Assembly: GCA_003644405.1 (NCBI GenBank)
Contig: QNCE01000010.1
Span: 1 to 20,948, forward strand
Origin: Candidatus Omnitrophota bacterium
GTDB lineage: Bacteria; Omnitrophota; Gorgyraeia; Duberdicusellales; 4484-171
DNA length: 20,948 nucleotides
Reading direction: 5' to 3'
The position numbers and the translations under genes were made by a program. The notes under the pieces are model-generated. The model did not search any database. It saw only the letters and a list, made by a program, of their open reading frames with translations, and was not told where the DNA came from. Positions 7,038 through 14,201 of this stretch are shown here, one piece after another (position 1 is the first letter of the stretch; the number at the start of each line of letters is the position of its first letter).

Positions 7038-9695
7038 TCAAGAAAGTTTTTGTAATTCTGTAACTTTCTTTCTTAAATTATCTACTATATTTCTATAAAT
7101 GTCAACAATACATTCTTTTGTTATAAGGTCTTCTAAATTCTGAGATTTTCCGAAGATAACTGTTACAGGAAATAATTTGGGAAACTTTCTATAACATGGC
7201 CAAGCTTGATATGTTCCTTTGATGTATACAGGAACTACCTTTATATCTAATTCTTTGATAAGTATACCTATCCCCTGTTTAAATTCTCCTATATTTCCAT
7301 TAACAGACCTAACTCCTTCAGGGAACATACAGAGAATTTTGGAATTATTTAGAATATAACTACATACTTTTAGACTTTCCACAAGATTGAGGCGGACATC
7401 TATAGGAATAAGCCTAAGAAGTCTATTTGCCCATCGGATAAGAGGATGCTTAAAATAAACAGCATAACCTAAAAAGTAAGTATTAATAAGAAGAGTGAAG
7501 GGCAGAGAGGCAGCTAAAATGGGCCCATCTAAATAACTACTGTGGTTAGGGGAAAGAATGAAGGGGCCATTTTTAGGAAGGTTATTTTTACCTATCACTT
7601 TAAGGGAGAATACAGTACGTGCAATAACTTTTAAAATAGAAGTTAAAAGAAAATTAATAATTATTTCTAAAAGAGAATGGGAAAGGACAATGGTTTTTTT
7701 GGCATCTTCGCTAATAGGCTCTTTTAGGAGCTGTTGCCAACTTATTTTTTCTTCTCTCTGAATATCTATACCTTCGCCTTCTATATCTTTTAATCGCTCT
7801 AATACGTCTCTTACTGTAAATACATCTATAAACTCTTCCTCCTTGATTCCAATTCCTATAGCCTTTTGGAATCCTAAGAATAGTCCAATCTGTTCTAAGG
7901 AATCCAAACCTAAATCAAGCTCTAGATTATCGTCTAAATGTACAGGTCTTTTTAATTCTCGGGCAAGATATTCTAATGCTTTTTTGCATAGAGGAGAGGA
8001 AAGCAATGCTTTATCTTGCGGTAATATTTTTTCAGTTTTTTCTGTTTCGCCTTTTAGATGAGAATATCTCTTTTCTACTTCATATCGTTTAATTTTTCCT
8101 AAAAGTGTTTTAGGAAGTTTTTCTGTAGCAATTATATATTTTTTAATCCTCTGATAAGAAGGTAAAGTCTTAGATATATTTTCTATTTCCCAACGTAATC
8201 TATCTTTTATTTGACTAATTTCCTTTTCGTAAAATTGTTTATAGTTAGGTACTACCACTGCGGTAAGAATTTCTTTTTCTTTGCTCTTAGAAAGAAATAC
8301 ACAGAGTTCTTCAATAAAGGGGCTTTTTAAATATTGAGATTCTACTTCTTCAGGCACAATTTTTTTTCCTGAGCTTAAGACAATGATTTCTTTTTTCCTT
8401 CCTTTCAAGTATAAGAAACCATCTTTGTCAATATATCCTAAATCCCCACTAAAAAACCATCCTTCTTTTAATACTTGGCGGCTAATATCGTCTGCTTGGT
8501 AATAACCTACAAATACGTTTTTTCCTCTAATCAGAATTTCTCCTATTCCTGAAGAGTCTGGGTGGTTGATTTTTATTACTACCCCAGGGATAGGTTTTCC
8601 TACAGAATTAAATTTGAATTGATGGGGAAGATTAAGGGTTACTACAGGAGATGTTTCTGTCAATCCATAACCTTCTAGGACAGTAAAGCCCCATAGAAAA
8701 AAATCTTTAGCTATTTGAGGGTCGAGTTTAGCTCCCCCACTTATAAAGAAACGAAAACTCTTTCCAAATCTATGATGGAGTTCCTTTAAAATTATCTTTG
8801 CTGGATTAACTCTCAGAGTTTTTCTTAAGCTATAAGATAATCTAAGGAGGCAATTAATAAAAATGTTCTTTAGAGGAGAGGTGAATATATTTTTTTTTAT
8901 TTTTTGGTGTAGAAGAAAGAGCAGTTGCGGTACACATACAAGGATTGTTCCATGGGTTTGCTTAAGACAATCTATAATATCTGCTATGTCTCTAGAAGGA
9001 GGATAACTTATCTTAGCTCCTGAAAAAAGAGGCAAAAGAAGGTTCACCATAAAGGGATAGGCGTGATAAAGAGGAAGGATTGAGACAAAACAATCTTGAG
9101 AAGTCAATATATTTAACTGTTGTAACGAGTCTATATTAGATAAAAGATTTTCGTGGGTGAGTATTACCCCTTTAGGTTTTTGAGTAGTACCAGAAGTGTA
9201 GATAATAGAAGCGATGTCGTTGGTAGATAGTTGTTGAGGTTTTGAGTTGTGATAACTAAGCTCTCTATACTCCTGCTTATCTATATAAAGAATAGGTGTA
9301 GTTTGTGATACTTTTCTAAATTTATTCTGTAAAGTTGAGGAGGCAATTATATATTTAGAGTGAGAATGAGTTATGAGGTAGTTTAATTCTGTTGCTTCTG
9401 ATTGAGGATTTATAAGAACAGCCGTGGCTCCACTATATATTATTCCGAAAAACGCCTGGGGCCATAAGAAGTTATTTTCCATAATAATGGCTACTTTATC
9501 TCCTTTCTTAATACCTTTTTGTATAAGAAACTCTCCTAATTGGACAGAACGAATAAATAACTCTTCATAGGTGAGAAAGCGATAGTTTTGGGCTTCTTTG
9601 AAATAAATAGCTTTATTTTGAGAATTAAGATGAGAGACTTTTTCCCATCTTTCAAATATAGTAATAGCTGAGGGATAAAGTTTATTGTAAGACAT
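7038..9695 (-). CDS. Acyl-AMP ligase / acyl carrier protein / PlsC acyltransferase fusion
   Basis: Three enzymes of acyl handling on one chain (885 residues from the ATG at 9695). Residues about 10-545 form an AMP-binding acyl ligase: YTSGTTQKPKG (166-176), GYGLTETSP, SGDLGYID, GRKKE and a C-terminal LGKIKR carrying the catalytic lysine (about 534). Residues about 565-640 form an acyl carrier protein with LGLDSLEQIG; Ser599 is the expected phosphopantetheine site. Residues about 700-860 form a PlsC-type acyltransferase with NHSSYLD (HX4D, His718-Asp723), MFPEG (791-794) and a VVPVYIKGT block. The ligase would activate a fatty acid and load it on the carrier; the acyltransferase or the FeeM-like protein would pass it on. 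The start is uncertain: ATG at 9704 and TTG at 9746 (902 residues) are in frame and none has a clear Shine-Dalgarno. A sigma-54 promoter (9773-9788) lies upstream of all three; an extended -10 (9703-9711) would favour 9695. Confidence 0.88.
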   Translation of the reverse strand: MSYNKLYPSAITIFERWEKVSHLNSQNKAIYFKEAQNYRFLTYEELFIRSVQLGEFLIQKGIKKGDKVAIIMENNFLWPQAFFGIIYSGATAVLINPQSEATELNYLITHSHSKYIIASSTLQNKFRKVSQTTPILYIDKQEYRELSYHNSKPQQLSTNDIASIIYTSGTTQKPKGVILTHENLLSNIDSLQQLNILTSQDCFVSILPLYHAYPFMVNLLLPLFSGAKISYPPSRDIADIIDCLKQTHGTILVCVPQLLFLLHQKIKKNIFTSPLKNIFINCLLRLSYSLRKTLRVNPAKIILKELHHRFGKSFRFFISGGAKLDPQIAKDFFLWGFTVLEGYGLTETSPVVTLNLPHQFKFNSVGKPIPGVVIKINHPDSSGIGEILIRGKNVFVGYYQADDISRQVLKEGWFFSGDLGYIDKDGFLYLKGRKKEIIVLSSGKKIVPEEVESQYLKSPFIEELCVFLSKSKEKEILTAVVVPNYKQFYEKEISQIKDRLRWEIENISKTLPSYQRIKKYIIATEKLPKTLLGKIKRYEVEKRYSHLKGETEKTEKILPQDKALLSSPLCKKALEYLARELKRPVHLDDNLELDLGLDSLEQIGLFLGFQKAIGIGIKEEEFIDVFTVRDVLERLKDIEGEGIDIQREEKISWQQLLKEPISEDAKKTIVLSHSLLEIIINFLLTSILKVIARTVFSLKVIGKNNLPKNGPFILSPNHSSYLDGPILAASLPFTLLINTYFLGYAVYFKHPLIRWANRLLRLIPIDVRLNLVESLKVCSYILNNSKILCMFPEGVRSVNGNIGEFKQGIGILIKELDIKVVPVYIKGTYQAWPCYRKFPKLFPVTVIFGKSQNLEDLITKECIVDIYRNIVDNLRKKVTELQKLS

Positions 9696-9702
9696 CAATT
9701 TC

Positions 9703-9711
9703 ATTATACCA
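9703..9711 (-). promoter_or_regulatory. Candidate extended -10 promoter element
   Basis: Read on the minus strand, TGGTATAAT is a perfect extended -10 element (TGn plus TATAAT). Seven bases lie between it and the ATG at 9695, so transcription would start at or one base before that codon, giving a leaderless message. No good -35 is present, which extended -10 promoters tolerate. It would give basal expression in addition to the sigma-54 promoter upstream. It lies inside the longer possible reading frame that starts at 9746, so it could be chance. Confidence 0.35.
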
Positions 9712-9772
9712 CATATCTTATCTACATAAGAGATAAACCTTCTCAAAAAAGTTTTTCTACGTTTATTTCTTC

Positions 9773-9788
9773 AGCAAAAGTTATGCCA
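9773..9788 (-). promoter_or_regulatory. Sigma-54 promoter for the acyl ligase operon
   Basis: On the minus strand the sequence reads TGGCATAACTTTTGCT, matching the sigma-54 consensus TGGCAC-N5-TTGCW with one mismatch. The GG (-24) and GC (-12) are at the required spacing. The start of transcription should lie near 9762, shortly upstream of the candidate start codons at 9746, 9704 and 9695. Its mate on the other strand has nearly the same core, and sigma-54 itself and a sigma-54 activator are both encoded in this window. Confidence 0.75.
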
Positions 9789-9877
9789 GAATAGTTTTTT
9801 GATTAGAGTAAAAGCAATTAATTTGAAATACCTCATTGTGACTCTTCGCTTTCTAAGAGATTAAAGACAAAATATAG

Positions 9878-9902
9878 GAGAAGCGTGATATAGAGAAGCG
9901 TG
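9878..9902. repeat. Short tandem direct repeat
   Basis: GAGAAGCGTG occurs at 9878-9887 and again at 9893-9902, a 15-base period, each copy preceded by ATATA-like sequence. The period is about one and a half helical turns. It may be a pair of regulator half sites in the divergent control region; no family-specific motif is recognised. Confidence 0.35.
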
Positions 9903-9942
9903 TTGAAAAACAGGAATAATTTTTAGAAAAGTGTCGAAAGAA

Positions 9943-9971
9943 TTGACATTATATAACTTATTGATTATTAA
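9943..9971 (+). promoter_or_regulatory. Candidate sigma-70 promoter inside the divergent region
   Basis: TTGACA at 9943-9948, a perfect -35 box, is followed after 17 bases by TATTAA at 9966-9971. Transcription would begin near 9978, just before the inverted repeat at 9981-10005, and could give a long leader of about 230 bases to the sugar transferase gene or a short RNA. A T-rich stretch at 10010-10020 follows the hairpin. AT-rich DNA makes the weaker -10 unconvincing on its own. Confidence 0.35.
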
Positions 9972-9980
9972 GATGTTGTG

Positions 9981-10005
9981 TTGAAAGTTATATATAGACT
10001 TTCAA
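9981..10005. promoter_or_regulatory. Inverted repeat, candidate activator (UAS) site
   Basis: TTGAAAGT (9981-9988) and ACTTTCAA (9998-10005) form a perfect inverted repeat of eight-base arms around nine bases. It lies about 170 bases from the plus-strand sigma-54 promoter and about 210 from the minus-strand one. These are ordinary distances for an enhancer-binding protein that reaches the promoter by DNA looping. A PrsR-like activator is encoded in the plus operon. Alternatively the repeat forms an RNA hairpin near the 5' end of a transcript from the candidate promoter at 9943-9971. Confidence 0.45.
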
Positions 10006-10154
10006 TATGTTTATTTTTTTAAACATTACATATTCAATAGTTTATAAGAATCCAACAAGAGAAAAACCCCAATATCTTCTTATTTTGTAATATATTGATT
10101 ATCAAACCATTAGGTAAAATACAAATTCTCATTATTTCAAAGAGTCCTCTAAGT

Positions 10155-10170
10155 TGGCATAGAAAATGCT
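10155..10170 (+). promoter_or_regulatory. Sigma-54 promoter for the exosortase operon
   Basis: TGGCATAGAAAATGCT carries the invariant GG (10156-10157) and GC (10168-10169) at exact sigma-54 spacing, with the TGGCA block intact. Transcription should start near 10180, giving a leader of about 26 bases before the ATG at 10207. The operon downstream encodes a sigma-54 activator and its kinase, so positive feedback is likely. Confidence 0.75.
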
Positions 10171-10176
10171 TTTATT

Positions 10177-10196
10177 AAATGAAAACGTTTTCATTT
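10177..10196. promoter_or_regulatory. Perfect 20-base palindrome at the predicted start point
   Basis: AAATGAAAACGTTTTCATTT is its own reverse complement and is centred on CG at 10186-10187. Its core TGAAAACGTTTTCA fits the LacI/GalR-type operator pattern (TGWNANCGNTNWCA, as in cre sites). It spans roughly -4 to +16 of the sigma-54 promoter and ends eleven bases before the ATG, a position where a bound repressor would block initiation. A weak RNA hairpin is the alternative. No LacI-family gene is in the window. Confidence 0.55.
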
Positions 10197-10206
10197 TTCT
10201 CTAAAA

Positions 10207-11100
10207 ATGAAGAAAAAAGGGATTTTTGTAATTTCAGAAGAGATAAAAAAAGAAATAACAAAACTTATTTTTGCCTGGAAAGAGTATTTAAAAGAAGAAG
10301 TGTTCTACAACTCTAAAGCGAGAAGATTCTTTACTTCCCTAACTATAACTTTAAGTGCGTGGATAGGAGTAGTGCTCCTAATATGGTGGATAAAAAGTTC
10401 AGTATATGCTCAACAGGGAGGAGTATTAGAGGGAGATTCTCCCTTACGCATGGCATTTTCTTGGATTATGAGCGGCGGTATTTTTAGTATTCTCTTAAGT
10501 TTTATTCGCACTAATTACAGAATTTTTAAAAGATGGTTTGATTTTTCTATTGCAAGTTTAGGCTTGGTCATTTTTTCCCCTTTATTTTTAATTATTGCTA
10601 TTTTAATAAAGATGGATTCCCAAGGATCTGTATTTTTTCGTCAGGAAAGAGTAGGAGAAGGGGGAAAAATTTTTAAAATATGGAAATTTCGCACGATGCG
10701 TGCTAATGCAGAATTAGAAACAGGCCCAGTATGGGCTAAAAACGACGACCCCCGTATAACTAGAATTGGCAGATTCTTAAGAAAATCTCATCTGGATGAA
10801 TTGCCTCAGCTTATCAATGTATTCTTCGGGGAGATGAGTTTAATTGGACCTCGTCCCGAAAGGCCAGAGTTTGTAGAACTAATAGGAAGTCATCTTCCTC
10901 CCTTTTATGAGAGATTACACATTAAGCCAGGAATAACTGGGTTAGCTCAAGTTCGTTATAGATACGGAGCATCAATTAGAGATGCAACAAGGAAGTTAAG
11001 GTATGACCTTCTCTATATTAAGAGAATGTGTTGGTTTCTTGATTTTCAAATTATTCTCTGGACAGTAGGGAAGGTGTTTACAGGAGAGGGAGCACGGTAA
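10207..11100 (+). CDS. Polyprenyl-phosphate sugar phosphotransferase, short N-terminus
   Basis: Membrane enzyme of the bacterial sugar transferase family (PF02397) that starts exopolysaccharide repeat-unit assembly by moving a sugar-phosphate onto undecaprenyl phosphate. The catalytic domain covers about 108-297: a membrane-entry helix RWFDFSIASLGLVIFSPL, FRTM (161-164), the DE pair D197-E198 in HLDELPQL, GEMSLIGPRP (208-217) and PGITGLAQVRYRYGAS (241-256). The C-terminal part matches the enzymes found in PEP-CTERM/exosortase loci. Those usually run to about 460 residues with four extra helices and a nucleotide-binding-like domain. This one has 297 residues and only two predicted N-terminal helices (about 45-64 and 84-100), the first followed by a signal-peptide-like VYAQQ. 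It is the first gene after the sigma-54 promoter and has no clear Shine-Dalgarno. Confidence 0.88.
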   Translation: MKKKGIFVISEEIKKEITKLIFAWKEYLKEEVFYNSKARRFFTSLTITLSAWIGVVLLIWWIKSSVYAQQGGVLEGDSPLRMAFSWIMSGGIFSILLSFIRTNYRIFKRWFDFSIASLGLVIFSPLFLIIAILIKMDSQGSVFFRQERVGEGGKIFKIWKFRTMRANAELETGPVWAKNDDPRITRIGRFLRKSHLDELPQLINVFFGEMSLIGPRPERPEFVELIGSHLPPFYERLHIKPGITGLAQVRYRYGASIRDATRKLRYDLLYIKRMCWFLDFQIILWTVGKVFTGEGAR

Positions 11101-11111
11101 TTTTTAAGGAT

Positions 11112-11921
11112 ATGAGTAGAGTAATAGAAGTATGGAAAGAGACTTTCAGAATTTTAAAGAGATATCCTAAAATTTTGCTTCCTTTTTTTATAATAGGTGC
11201 ACTAAACGCTCTTCTTCTCTATTTTATATACTTAGCTCCTCAGAGGCCGGTGTTTTACTTTTTAGGTCCCCCTATAAGAGTTTTCTTTGGAGAAAAGTTT
11301 TTACATTATCCTTATAATTTTTTTCTTTTACCTAAGCTATTTAACTATGGAGAGATCTTTTTGAGTGCTTTGTTAGGGATGGTTATAACTGCGGTAGCTG
11401 TGGGGATGATTTCCGAAGCCATTAAGAAGGAAAGGCCTCACTTTTTAATTAACTTTATAAAAAGTATTAAGAGATACTTTGCTCTTTTAGTGGTGTGGTT
11501 TCTGAGTTTTATATTGGGGACAATTGTTGTTAAAGTTGGAGGAAGTTTTTTTGAGCATAGTAAAATTTTAGGAGAGTTGACTTGGGGAAGTATTGTGTTT
11601 ATTTTAGCAGTGTGTGCTCAACTTCTATTTATCTATGCTGTTCCCTTACTAATAATAGAAAAAAAGAAACTAATTTTAGCGCTAAAAGAAAACTTATTTA
11701 TTTTGAGAAGATTGTTTTTGCCTACTTTAATATTAGTATTAATACCTACCCTTATCTATTTACCTATCTTAGCGGGAAGAGCGAAAGCACTATTTTTAAT
11801 TAACAAATTTTTTCCGGAAATAATTTTAGGAGTACTTGGTATAGGAGTGGCTGTCTCCTTTTTCATAGATTTAATGGTAATAACTTCAACAACTATCTTA
11901 TTTTTAAAAAGAGGTGAGTGA
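11112..11921 (+). CDS. Polytopic membrane protein of unknown function
   Basis: A 269-residue integral membrane protein with about six hydrophobic helices (roughly 20-40, 83-104, 120-142, 158-183, 200-222 and 238-262). Charged and basic stretches lie between them. No catalytic motif is recognised. A Shine-Dalgarno AAGGA at 11106-11110 lies just before the ATG. It starts 11 bases after the sugar transferase gene and its stop overlaps the start of the PEP-CTERM gene. It may serve export or membrane anchoring of the polysaccharide or the sorted protein; this is context only. Confidence 0.7.
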   Translation: MSRVIEVWKETFRILKRYPKILLPFFIIGALNALLLYFIYLAPQRPVFYFLGPPIRVFFGEKFLHYPYNFFLLPKLFNYGEIFLSALLGMVITAVAVGMISEAIKKERPHFLINFIKSIKRYFALLVVWFLSFILGTIVVKVGGSFFEHSKILGELTWGSIVFILAVCAQLLFIYAVPLLIIEKKKLILALKENLFILRRLFLPTLILVLIPTLIYLPILAGRAKALFLINKFFPEIILGVLGIGVAVSFFIDLMVITSTTILFLKRGE

Positions 11922-12721
11922 TGATAAAGAAGGTTTTATTAGGTGTAGGTATTTTATTTATTTTAGGAACAGGCTCCCTTTCTTTTGCTTATATTATTGA
12001 TGGGAGATTGGATGATTGGGGGGTTATTCCTTTTAAGGATTGGAGTCCTGATAGCCCTACCGCTGATAGAGTTATTCAGGATGGCATAAGACCTGATGGA
12101 GGAAGAGTTTGGGGAGGAGAACCTTACGATGTAGAGGCATTATACTTTGATGATGATGGAAGGTACTTTTACTTTGCCATGGTAAGCTCTTATCCCCTTA
12201 TGGGGAGAAGATGGAGAAATTTAGCAGGGGATTTAGGACTCAATTTAGATGGGAGAAGAGGATATGAGTATGGAATAAAGATAAGGGGGTTAAAACCTAA
12301 AAAATCTTTGCAATACCGTTCTCTTTGGAGAAATCCTAAATGGAAGCGGTGTAAGCACCCAGAAGCTAATCCCATATGGATGATGAGAGGAGAGTTTATA
12401 GGATTAACTGAGTTGTTTTATAGAAATGCTGGTTATATAGAAGGAATGGCTAAAAGACCTTATAAACCTCGGTTATGGAAGAATTGGGGCATTACTTACA
12501 TTCTAGAAGGAAGAGTTAATCGATTTCTTTTTGATCCTTTACCTTTAGAAGGGAGAACTATTGTTCTTCATTGGGCGGAGTACTGTGGAAATGACTATAT
12601 AAATTTAAAAGCCGATATTAATCACCCTCCTATTCCTGAGCCAGGTAGTTTAACTCTTTTCACTATAGGGGTATTTAGTTTAGGAGGATTGAGTTTAAGA
12701 AAATTTAGAAAAATAAAATGA
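11921..12721 (+). CDS. PEP-CTERM protein with CBM9/DOMON-like body
   Basis: Exported protein carrying an exosortase sorting signal. The N-terminus is a signal peptide with likely cleavage after SFA. The body starts IDGRLDDWG and continues with a YDVEALYFDDDGRYFYF stretch, a LGLNLDGRRGYEYGI stretch and an ...AEYCGNDYI motif. These are typical of CBM9-like beta-sandwich domains found in PEP-CTERM proteins. The C-terminus has the tripartite signal: PIPEPGSL, a hydrophobic helix, and the basic tail LRKFRKIK. The exosortase two genes downstream should cleave and release or anchor it. The ATG at 11921 overlaps the upstream stop (TGATG) and is preceded by GAGGTGA; a GTG at 11918 is in frame but less likely. 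It is the only sorting substrate in the window and may be the main partner of this exosortase. Confidence 0.88.
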   Translation: MIKKVLLGVGILFILGTGSLSFAYIIDGRLDDWGVIPFKDWSPDSPTADRVIQDGIRPDGGRVWGGEPYDVEALYFDDDGRYFYFAMVSSYPLMGRRWRNLAGDLGLNLDGRRGYEYGIKIRGLKPKKSLQYRSLWRNPKWKRCKHPEANPIWMMRGEFIGLTELFYRNAGYIEGMAKRPYKPRLWKNWGITYILEGRVNRFLFDPLPLEGRTIVLHWAEYCGNDYINLKADINHPPIPEPGSLTLFTIGVFSLGGLSLRKFRKIK

Positions 12722-14151
12722 GGCAACATTTTTTTAAATTTACTCTTATTATTTTTTTAATCATCATTTTTTATGGATGTACCGATAGCCGATATCTTTC
12801 TGAGAAGCTGTTTTGGCAGGCAGAACGAGAGGCTTCTAAGATTTTAAAGAAAGGAAGAAAGAATTTAGATGAGACAGATTATAGAAAGCTTATTGCTATT
12901 TATCGAAAAGTAAGCGACAACTGTCCTTTACAGGAATTAGGAGCAAAGTCTCAATTTATTATTACTCAATTTTATATTCTTCAAGGAAAGTATAAGGAAG
13001 CGCAAAGAGAACTTACTCAAATAATAAATAATTTTTCTTCCAAACCAGAAATTGCCTCTCGTGCTCAATTTGCTATAGGAAGATTATATGAATCTCAAGG
13101 AAAGTGGGAAAAAGCTTTAAAAGAGTATGAAAAAATTATGGATCTTTATCCTCTCACTCCTGTGGGATTAAATATGCCTCTATACTTTTTAAGATATTAT
13201 CGGAATATTAACGATGCGCAAGAAGAAGATAAGTCTTATAGACAGGGAATAAGATACTATTATAAGTTAATTAATGAATTTGCTGAAACACAAGTTATCC
13301 CTGTAGTAAAGGATTACTTGGCTTTTCTTCATTTAGCTAAAGGAGAATGGCAAAAAGCTATTAAAGTGTGGGATGAGATAATTGATGAATATCCTGAGAG
13401 TGCTCAAGCAATAAAAGCATTTTTACTTAAGGCAGAGACCTATCTTAACAAAACCAAAGACCTTTCAAGAGCAATCAATGTATATCGAGAATTTCTAAAT
13501 AGATACCCTAAGCATAAGTTATCTGGAGAGGTAAAGATTAAATTAGCTAAGAGCTATTATTCCAATTCTCAGATAGAAGACGCTAAGAAAACATACTTAG
13601 AAATAATTAAAGATTATTCTCAAAACCCTACTCTCACTCTTCAGGCTTACATAGGACTTTCTTATTGTTATAGAGAGGAAGCAGATACTCAAAAAGTTAT
13701 GGAGATTTATAATAAGATAAAAAATAATTACCCCGAAACTAAACAAGCATTAAGCATTCCCTTTTTAGTCGCTCAGTATTATCAACAGATAAAATATGCT
13801 TCTAAAGCTGAAAGAGCCTTTAAAGATGCTATTAAAGAATACAAGAGAGTCCTTCAGGATGATAAAAAGAAACCTTGGATGAAGAGAGAAGCAGAAAATT
13901 TTTTAGCTCTTTGCTATATTAAGACTAAAAAATGGGACAAAGCCCTTTTTCTTTTAAGAAGTTTAGCAGATAGATACCCCAAAAATCCTATATATCTTTT
14001 AGACCTTGCCTCGGTGTATCGTAACCTCAATGCTGTAGATAAGGCCATAGATGTCTATCAAGAGCTAATCAATCGCTATCCTAATAATGAATTTATTGTA
14101 AATTTGAGCAGGTCTCAAATTACATCCTTAAAAGAAGATGTTTCTCAGTAG
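12718..14151 (+). CDS. TPR-repeat lipoprotein
   Basis: Predicted lipoprotein of 477 residues. A signal peptide runs into the lipobox IFYGC, with Cys21 as the lipidated residue. The rest is a long series of degenerate tetratricopeptide helices, for example GKYKEAQRELTQIINNF, GKWEKALKEYEKIMDLYP and NAVDKAIDVYQELINRYP. This is a scaffold for protein-protein contacts at the membrane. Its start overlaps the PEP-CTERM stop (ATGA), so translation is probably coupled. It occupies the place of PrsT-type TPR lipoproteins of exosortase loci but is much shorter than those, so I give no symbol. It may help assemble polysaccharide export or the sorted protein. Confidence 0.85.
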   Translation: MRQHFFKFTLIIFLIIIFYGCTDSRYLSEKLFWQAEREASKILKKGRKNLDETDYRKLIAIYRKVSDNCPLQELGAKSQFIITQFYILQGKYKEAQRELTQIINNFSSKPEIASRAQFAIGRLYESQGKWEKALKEYEKIMDLYPLTPVGLNMPLYFLRYYRNINDAQEEDKSYRQGIRYYYKLINEFAETQVIPVVKDYLAFLHLAKGEWQKAIKVWDEIIDEYPESAQAIKAFLLKAETYLNKTKDLSRAINVYREFLNRYPKHKLSGEVKIKLAKSYYSNSQIEDAKKTYLEIIKDYSQNPTLTLQAYIGLSYCYREEADTQKVMEIYNKIKNNYPETKQALSIPFLVAQYYQQIKYASKAERAFKDAIKEYKRVLQDDKKKPWMKREAENFLALCYIKTKKWDKALFLLRSLADRYPKNPIYLLDLASVYRNLNAVDKAIDVYQELINRYPNNEFIVNLSRSQITSLKEDVSQ

Positions 14152-14201
14152 GAGTTTAAATAATTATAAGTAAGTTAACTTTAGTCAAAATAGGGTAGAA
14201 A

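Larger units (their letters stand above)
9747..10206. other. Divergent control region without genes
   Basis: A 460-base AT-rich stretch between the minus-strand acyl operon and the plus-strand exosortase operon. No credible reading frame was seen. It holds two outward-facing sigma-54 promoters near its edges, a central inverted repeat (9981-10005), a candidate sigma-70 promoter (9943-9971), a pair of direct repeats (9878-9902) and a perfect 20-base palindrome at the plus-strand start point. TTGAAA or its complement TTTCAA occurs at 9823, 9903, 9981, 10000 and 10135. This arrangement suits shared enhancer control of both operons by one activator. Confidence 0.7.

Noticed and set aside
10177..10200. 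Palindrome plus T-rich tail as an intrinsic terminator
   Set aside because: The stem is weak and AT-rich, no gene ends upstream on that strand, and it sits directly before a start codon at a promoter.
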